This document shows, in pieces, positions 59,346-64,000 of a DNA stretch of 64,000 bases. The notes under the pieces are model-generated. The model made no database searches. It saw only the letters and a program-made list of their open reading frames with translations, and was not told where the DNA came from. Made by a program: the position numbers and the translations under genes. Source of the stretch: Zanthoxylum bungeanum (lineage: Eukaryota > Streptophyta > Magnoliopsida > Sapindales > Rutaceae). Position 1 is the first letter of the stretch; each line of letters starts with the position of its first letter. Where the stretch lies: positions 23,948 through 87,947 of the forward strand of contig SKCR01015039.1 in NCBI GenBank assembly GCA_019454045.1. Reading direction: 5' to 3'.

Positions 59346-60268
59346 ATACTCGGACCAAGTAGGGAAGCTAGACTTCTTTCTCCAGTCGACACTTGTCGTA
59401 TGGAATGGATTCCTGAACCTTTGTCTGGTTCAGTCGACCGGGGACATCCCCATAAGACTCATGTCGAGTCAAGTAGGGAAGCTGGACTTCCTTTCTCCAG
59501 TCGACACTTGTCGTATGGAATGGATTCCTGAACCTTTGTCTGGTTCAGTCGACCGGGTACATCCTCATAAGACTCATGTCGAGTCAAGTAGGGAAGCTGG
59601 ACTTGCTTTCTCCAGTCGACACTTGTCGTATGGAATGGATTCCTGAACCTTTGTCTGGTTCAGTCGACCGGGGACATCCCCATAAGACTCATGTCGAGTC
59701 AAGTAGGGAAGCTGGACTTCCTTTCTCCAGTCGACACTTGTCGTATGGAATGGATTCCTGAACCTTTGTCTGGTTCAGTCGACCGGGAACATCCCCATAA
59801 GACTCATGTCGAGTCAAGTAGGGAAGCTGGACTTCCTTTCTCCAGTCTACACTTATCGTATGGAATGGATTCCTGAACCTTTGTCTGGTTCAGTCGACCG
59901 GGCACATCCCCATAAGACTCATGTCGAGTCAAGTAGAGAAGCTGGACTTCCTTTCTCCAGTCGACACTTGTCGTATGGAATGGACTCCTGAACCTTTGTC
60001 TGGTTTAGTCGACCGGGGATATCCCCCATAAGACTCATGTCGAGTCAAGTAGGGAAGCTGGACTTCCTTTCTCCAGTCGACACTTGTCGTATGGAATGGA
60101 CTCCTGAACCTTTGTCTGGTTCAGTCGACCGGGGACATCCCCCATAAGACTCATGTCGAGTCAAGTAGGGAAGCTGGACTTCCTTTCTCCAATAGACATT
60201 TGTCGTATGGAATGGACTCCTGAACCTTTGTCTGGTTCAGTCGACTGGGGACATCCCCCTTAGACTCA
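59346..60268 (+). repeat. 115-bp tandem array, about eight units
   Basis: Units start at about 59346, 59461, 59576, 59691, 59806, 59921, 60037 and 60153. Period is 115 bp for the first five steps and 116 bp for the last two. Each unit contains 'caagtagggaagctggactt', 'tccagtcgacacttgtcgta', 'ttcctgaacctttgtctggt' and 'cagtcgaccggggacatccc'. Units are well over 90 percent alike by eye, the first and last being most changed. Being near a multiple of three plus one, the period shifts frame each copy; small ORFs within it are chance. Confidence 0.95.
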
Positions 60269-60745
60269 CTTCGAGTCATTCGACTAAAGGAACCTATTTT
60301 ATGTCATACGATTATTGTCGAATAAAAGATAAAAGCTGAAATTTCATCACTTTCAGTCGACTGGGGACATCCCCCATAGACTCACATCGAGTCATTTGGT
60401 TGATTCTCCTACGCTTCATACGACAATGTCGAATGAAGTAATTCGAACTTTCATATGCTTTCAATCAATAAGGGACATCCCTTATATACTTTTGTCGAAT
60501 CAAAAAGAAGACATGAACTGCTCTTGATCCAGACGACATAAGTCATGTACTCCTAAATCTTCTCTAAGTTCAGTCTACCAGGGGACTAATATGGAATCAT
60601 GTCGGATCAAATTCATGAGCCATATAAGAAACTTTGACAACCATGATGAATCGTATATTGACAACAGACGACATAAGGTACTGTTTACTGCTATGAAAAT
60701 GCTCTTACATTTTTTACTCTCTAAAACAAAAGACTTTTCGACTTA
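60269..60745 (+). repeat. Decayed edge of the 115-bp array and 3' untranslated sequence
   Basis: Pieces of the unit ('tcgactggggacatccccc', 'agactcacttcgagtcat') recur at about 60240-60285, 60357-60395 and, weaker, 60465-60500 and 60575-60600, with unique sequence between. No gene is seen. Confidence 0.7.
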
Positions 60746-60761
60746 GAGAGTAGGGGCAAAC
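60746..60761 (+). other. Polypurine tract of gypsy-2
   Basis: GAGAGTAGGGGCAAAC lies directly before the 3' LTR start TGTGCGG. Confidence 0.75.
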
Positions 60762-61463
60762 TGTGCGGACCAGAATTGGGCCAGGGGCAATTCCGTCTTT
60801 TATCCGGACCCAAGTACCAATAAAACCCATAGACTGAGGCCCAGCTTAGAGAGTTTAACACTATTCTGGAAAGCCCAAAGCAAAACCCAAAACCTTATAC
60901 TATTTGTATATAAAGCTATACACACAAAGCCAAACCAATAAACAGAATATAAACATACATCAAATCACTACCAACTATTTCCCTCTTTTACTAAACAGGA
61001 TATGTATTCACCACATGATGAGATTTTTTATCACTAATTAATTATATCTTGATCACGTTGTGGGACTTACCTTCGTCTGCCAACTAAGAAGGCAGTATTT
61101 CTTGGCTTATAAATGGAAGCATGATTCAAGCTAAGGAGGGGAAGGAAACGGAGAGTTCTCTAAGTTAAAGCTTCTTTACTCTCATACAAGCCTCTATTCT
61201 CTCTCAAATTCCTCATTCCTAAACACTTATCACCGCCCTCACGGCCACCCAAAAGAAAGATAAGGTAATAATGAGCCTTGCTTTCACATTTTACTTATTT
61301 ATTGCTAATTTCATACTACTGACTTGAGCGTCGGAGTGCTCCCGGTACCCACTACACCGGTGGGCAATTTACTCCCGCTCATTCTACTTTGTCTTGCAGG
61401 ATCGCTAGTGCCCCCAACCTACAAATTCTGATTGTGGACCTCGGGTGAAAACCAGCATCGACA
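60762..61463 (+). repeat. 3' LTR of gypsy-2 (702 bp)
   Basis: Pairs with 50033-50734. It ends ATCGACA at 61463, and GACGT (61464-61468) follows, repeating the five bases before the 5' LTR. A TATA-like box is at 60907-60915. Confidence 0.93.
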
Positions 61464-61468
61464 GACGT

Positions 61469-63217
61469 TCCATGCGTGGACTGCTACAGACCGTATGATT
61501 TCCATTACTATCAATTATTTATTCACGCATGATGACTTGTGATTCCATGATCATACGTGACCTTGATAAAATTAAAAGCTTCTGCCGTGAGTTTGTGATG
61601 GATTGGATCTACCATTCGATCTTCTGTGTTATGACTCACCACCAAAAATCCATGAGGGTGGGCTCGGGCTTAACTCATTCACATGAAAATTTTATTGAGA
61701 AAATTTTCCACCATTAATTTTTTTTTTCTCTTTTTCAATCTTATTGAAACGATGAAAGTGTGGCTAGGGTTCGAATGTGATGAGAAAAGCTTCTTATTTA
61801 TATCTAGGGTTTATATACTTTTACAAAATTAACTATAACCCTAATCACACATAAATATTGGCCAATGACATTTTTATCACAATAAAATTATTAATTTCAA
61901 AAATTAAATATAATATCAAATATCATTTAATTTGAAATTAAAATTTCACATGTAACTTATATCATGATATAAATTACATATTTGATTTTGAATTAAATCA
62001 AATTTAATTTAGAAATCAAATCCTATATTAAATGATTATCTAATAATCATTAATATAAAAATTATATATTAAACACTTTAATATATAATTTTAAAGAGTG
62101 ACATTATATAATTATTAATCAAATTATTAATTATATTAACAAATAATTCTCAATTATTTATTATTTTTCAAGTGAGTTCATAACTGGACTATCCAATTAT
62201 TCCATGGATTTCTTTAGTGTAACGAGCTAACACAGGGACCAAATGTACCTACAATTTCGAGCTCCAATAATCTCGAAATATTAATTAAAACTCTTTAATT
62301 AAATATTCTGAATTATTAACTTTAGGTTATTCCACTAAAAACCAAAAGACGCACTCTCGTTACTGTAGATATATTTTATACCAAAAGTCAACAGTGTCTA
62401 CCGATATAATCACTCCATACAGATTGACCCTCCACGAGTATCTCATAATTAGAGTCGGGTCATAATGTCTGCTATACCCCTCTAATTATTTTGTGCCATA
62501 AGTACCATTGATTCACTGATGAACGATTTATTCATAACTATTATGAATATTAATCTTTCTATTCATAAACCGTTCAAGTACTGAATCAACGCTTAAGGAA
62601 GATACTCATCTACTTCTCGCAAGAAGGAGTGGATTCCATATCTATGTAAAACGTCCTGAGCTACACACCAAACCATGTCCCCAAAATACGTAGCTATTGG
62701 TCGAGATTGCTTCACCAACCTCACCTTTGTAAATCAAATGAGATAGCCTGTTATGTAGGAGTTCGTAGTACACTCAGGATTAAGATCAACCCATATATGA
62801 TCATTTATTAGACTGATACGAATTTCTTTAATTAATAGATATTAAAAGAAATTCATTTATGTCTTGGTTCAGTCCTATGTGATCGCATCATATAAGGTGC
62901 CTCCATTCACATGTCAACACATAAACGAACTCGGATCAAATTCATCATACAATATGGGATGGACCGCAGTTGTAGATAAACCACAAACAAAGTGTTTGTT
63001 TTTTTTTACTCTCTACGGACTATTTAGGATTACTAATTTCATATTTAAATCCTCTTGTGTATAACGCTTATACACTAAATCTGAAAGTACATTTAGTATC
63101 CAAGGGCATACATGATAATTTATAATAATTTTAATAAATGAATAATTGCATCATTTATTACTTAAAATAAAATCTCATTTACATATTACATTATGCTCTT
63201 GGGCATATATTCCAACA
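61469..63217 (-). repeat. Minus-oriented copia-type LTR, interrupted by gypsy-2 or adjoining it
   Basis: The minus strand starts TGTTGGAATATATGCCC at 63217, a common copia LTR start. It has a TATA-like box (TATATAA, 61811-61817) followed by 'accctagatataaataagaa'. Its inner end is not fixed: it may run across the gypsy-2 insertion to 49838. No partner LTR or coding region is visible, so solo LTR or element edge cannot be told apart. The open frames 61529-61717 and 62864-63064 have no domain. Confidence 0.6.
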
Positions 63218-63607
63218 GTGTAGTAAATTCAAGTAAGCTCAATTAGTGTAATTAAGGCTTATTATGGTCATTAGATGACTTGTTGCCATTTTAGAGTTAC
63301 TAGGCCACTCAAAAATGACCTAAAAATATTCTTGGGTTATTTCATAGTGGTGAGACTTGATTGGTATTGGATAGCTTGGATTAGATTATGAATATAAATT
63401 AATTTTGGTTAATTTTAATTAATTTGATCAGTTGATAAAATTAGGCTTTATGTCTAAATTAAAATTTGGATTTTTCATATATATGATGTCTTTTGATGTA
63501 TATAAGATGTAAAAATCATTTTGGTTGTGATTGTAATTCACATATACTTGTAATTGACAAATTAGGACTAAAAAGATCAATGACAATTTGGGGTTTTTGG
63601 TGCAAAA
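63218..63607. other. AT-rich sequence, nothing recognised
   Basis: Sequence between two LTR edges, with no ORF of note, repeat or RNA gene that I can support. Confidence 0.5.
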
Positions 63608-64000
63608 TGTAATATCCTGACTTTTTAGGAACAGTGAGGTTTTCGAACGGGATGGTAATTGAAAATCAAAGTTTAAGTGTTGGAAAATAGGTTGGAATAT
63701 TTTTTAGTGAAGTTTCGTCGCGTTGGAAAACGCGTGGTTTCGGGAACCGGTTAGACAATTTCTGTTTATATTGTTATACGAATAAAACTTTATTATTTCG
63801 GTTATAAACATAACAAATGAACTCTGATTGAGCTGATTTTTGAACCATCGGACTTGCTTTTCTGAGACGAATAACTTTTGTGTTGAACACTTTTCAAAAT
63901 TTACATAAAAAAGGGTTTACAAATATGATTTTGGAGAAAGTTTCATGGTAGGAACCTGATTGTAATTTCGCGGGGGTCAAAACAGATATTTCCAGAATTT
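63608..64000 (+). repeat. Possible start of a gypsy-type LTR, cut by the window end
   Basis: It begins TGTAATATCCTGACTTTT, much like the TGTAACACCCC-type starts of Del/Tekay chromovirus LTRs. The following 'ttttcgaacgggatggtaat' and 'gaaaacgcgtggtttcggg' words fit the same kind of LTR. No partner is in view, so this is a similarity call only. Confidence 0.4.

Larger units (their letters stand above)
50033..61463 (+). mobile_element. gypsy-2: Tat-lineage Ty3/gypsy element with antisense gene (11.4 kb)
   Basis: A complete plus-oriented element. The 5' LTR is 50033-50734, then primer site, gag-pol (50816-56195), antisense gene (58540-56358), spacer, 115-bp repeat array, polypurine tract, and 3' LTR 60762-61463. 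Flanking 5-bp duplications are GACGT at 50028-50032 and 61464-61468. Two RNases H place it in the Tat branch. LTRs differ at about a dozen sites in about 700 by eye, so it is the youngest-looking insertion here. It nevertheless carries three stops in pol and several lesions in gag. Confidence 0.95.

Noticed and set aside
59247..59991. Row of near-identical ORFs of about 61 residues that looked like a repeat protein
   Set aside because: They are produced by the 115-bp tandem array. The period is not a multiple of three, each ORF overlaps the next in another frame, and no start context or domain is present.
59346..60290. CRISPR-like array
   Set aside because: The whole 115-bp unit is repeated with no unique spacers, and the setting is a plant retrotransposon.
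1..64000. tRNA, rRNA or small nuclear RNA genes
   Set aside because: None recognised by eye. The only tRNA-like words are retrotransposon primer sites. A tRNAscan or Rfam search would be decisive.

Overview
The window is nuclear repeat DNA from a flowering plant, probably a eudicot. It is AT-rich, shows no host gene I can recognise, and almost all of it can be assigned to Ty1/copia and Ty3/gypsy LTR retrotransposons. Both gypsy elements carry a second, archaeal-type RNase H after the usual one, which places them in the plant-specific Tat/Ogre/Retand branch. Every coding region is broken, so protein entries are given as pseudogenes. No rRNA, tRNA, CRISPR or bacterial feature was seen. Element names (copia-1 to copia-6, gypsy-1, gypsy-2) are local labels.

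Positions 1-47860 hold a nest five levels deep. The oldest layer is copia-6 (+), of which only RT/RNase H and downstream sequence remain (46611 on). A copia LTR ('LTR-5', 35833-36374 plus 46301-46610) sits in copia-6. LTR-5 received copia-3 (+, to 35832) and copia-4 (-, 36375-46300, TSD CACAC). The 5' LTR of copia-3 received gypsy-1 (-, 5931-28974). The 3' LTR of gypsy-1 received copia-1 (+, to 5930, left part outside the window) and copia-2 (-, 7129-17067).

Copia-1, copia-2 and copia-4 are one family with LTRs of about 2.0 kb, long leaders and a pol that is already ruined. Copia-2 and copia-4 share the same nonsense codon and the same lost cysteine in the zinc knuckle, and an altered RT catalytic motif. 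The family therefore looks non-autonomous and mobilised in trans.

Positions 49838-63217 hold a minus-oriented copia-type LTR region interrupted by gypsy-2 (+, 50033-61463, TSD GACGT). Gypsy-2 is the youngest-looking element: its LTRs differ by about a dozen bases over about 700 by eye. It has gag, protease, RT, two RNases H and integrase with a few stops. Between pol and the 3' LTR lies an antisense gene with two phase-consistent introns, coding for a protein like the plant 'putative gypsy type transposon' family with a coiled-coil tail, and then an array of about eight 115-bp repeats. The last 393 bases look like the start of another gypsy LTR.

The observations most worth following are the antisense spliced gene of gypsy-2, a leader segment of about 270 bp shared in sense orientation by a gypsy (gypsy-1) and a copia (copia-3) element, and the shared lesions of the copia-1/2/4 family.
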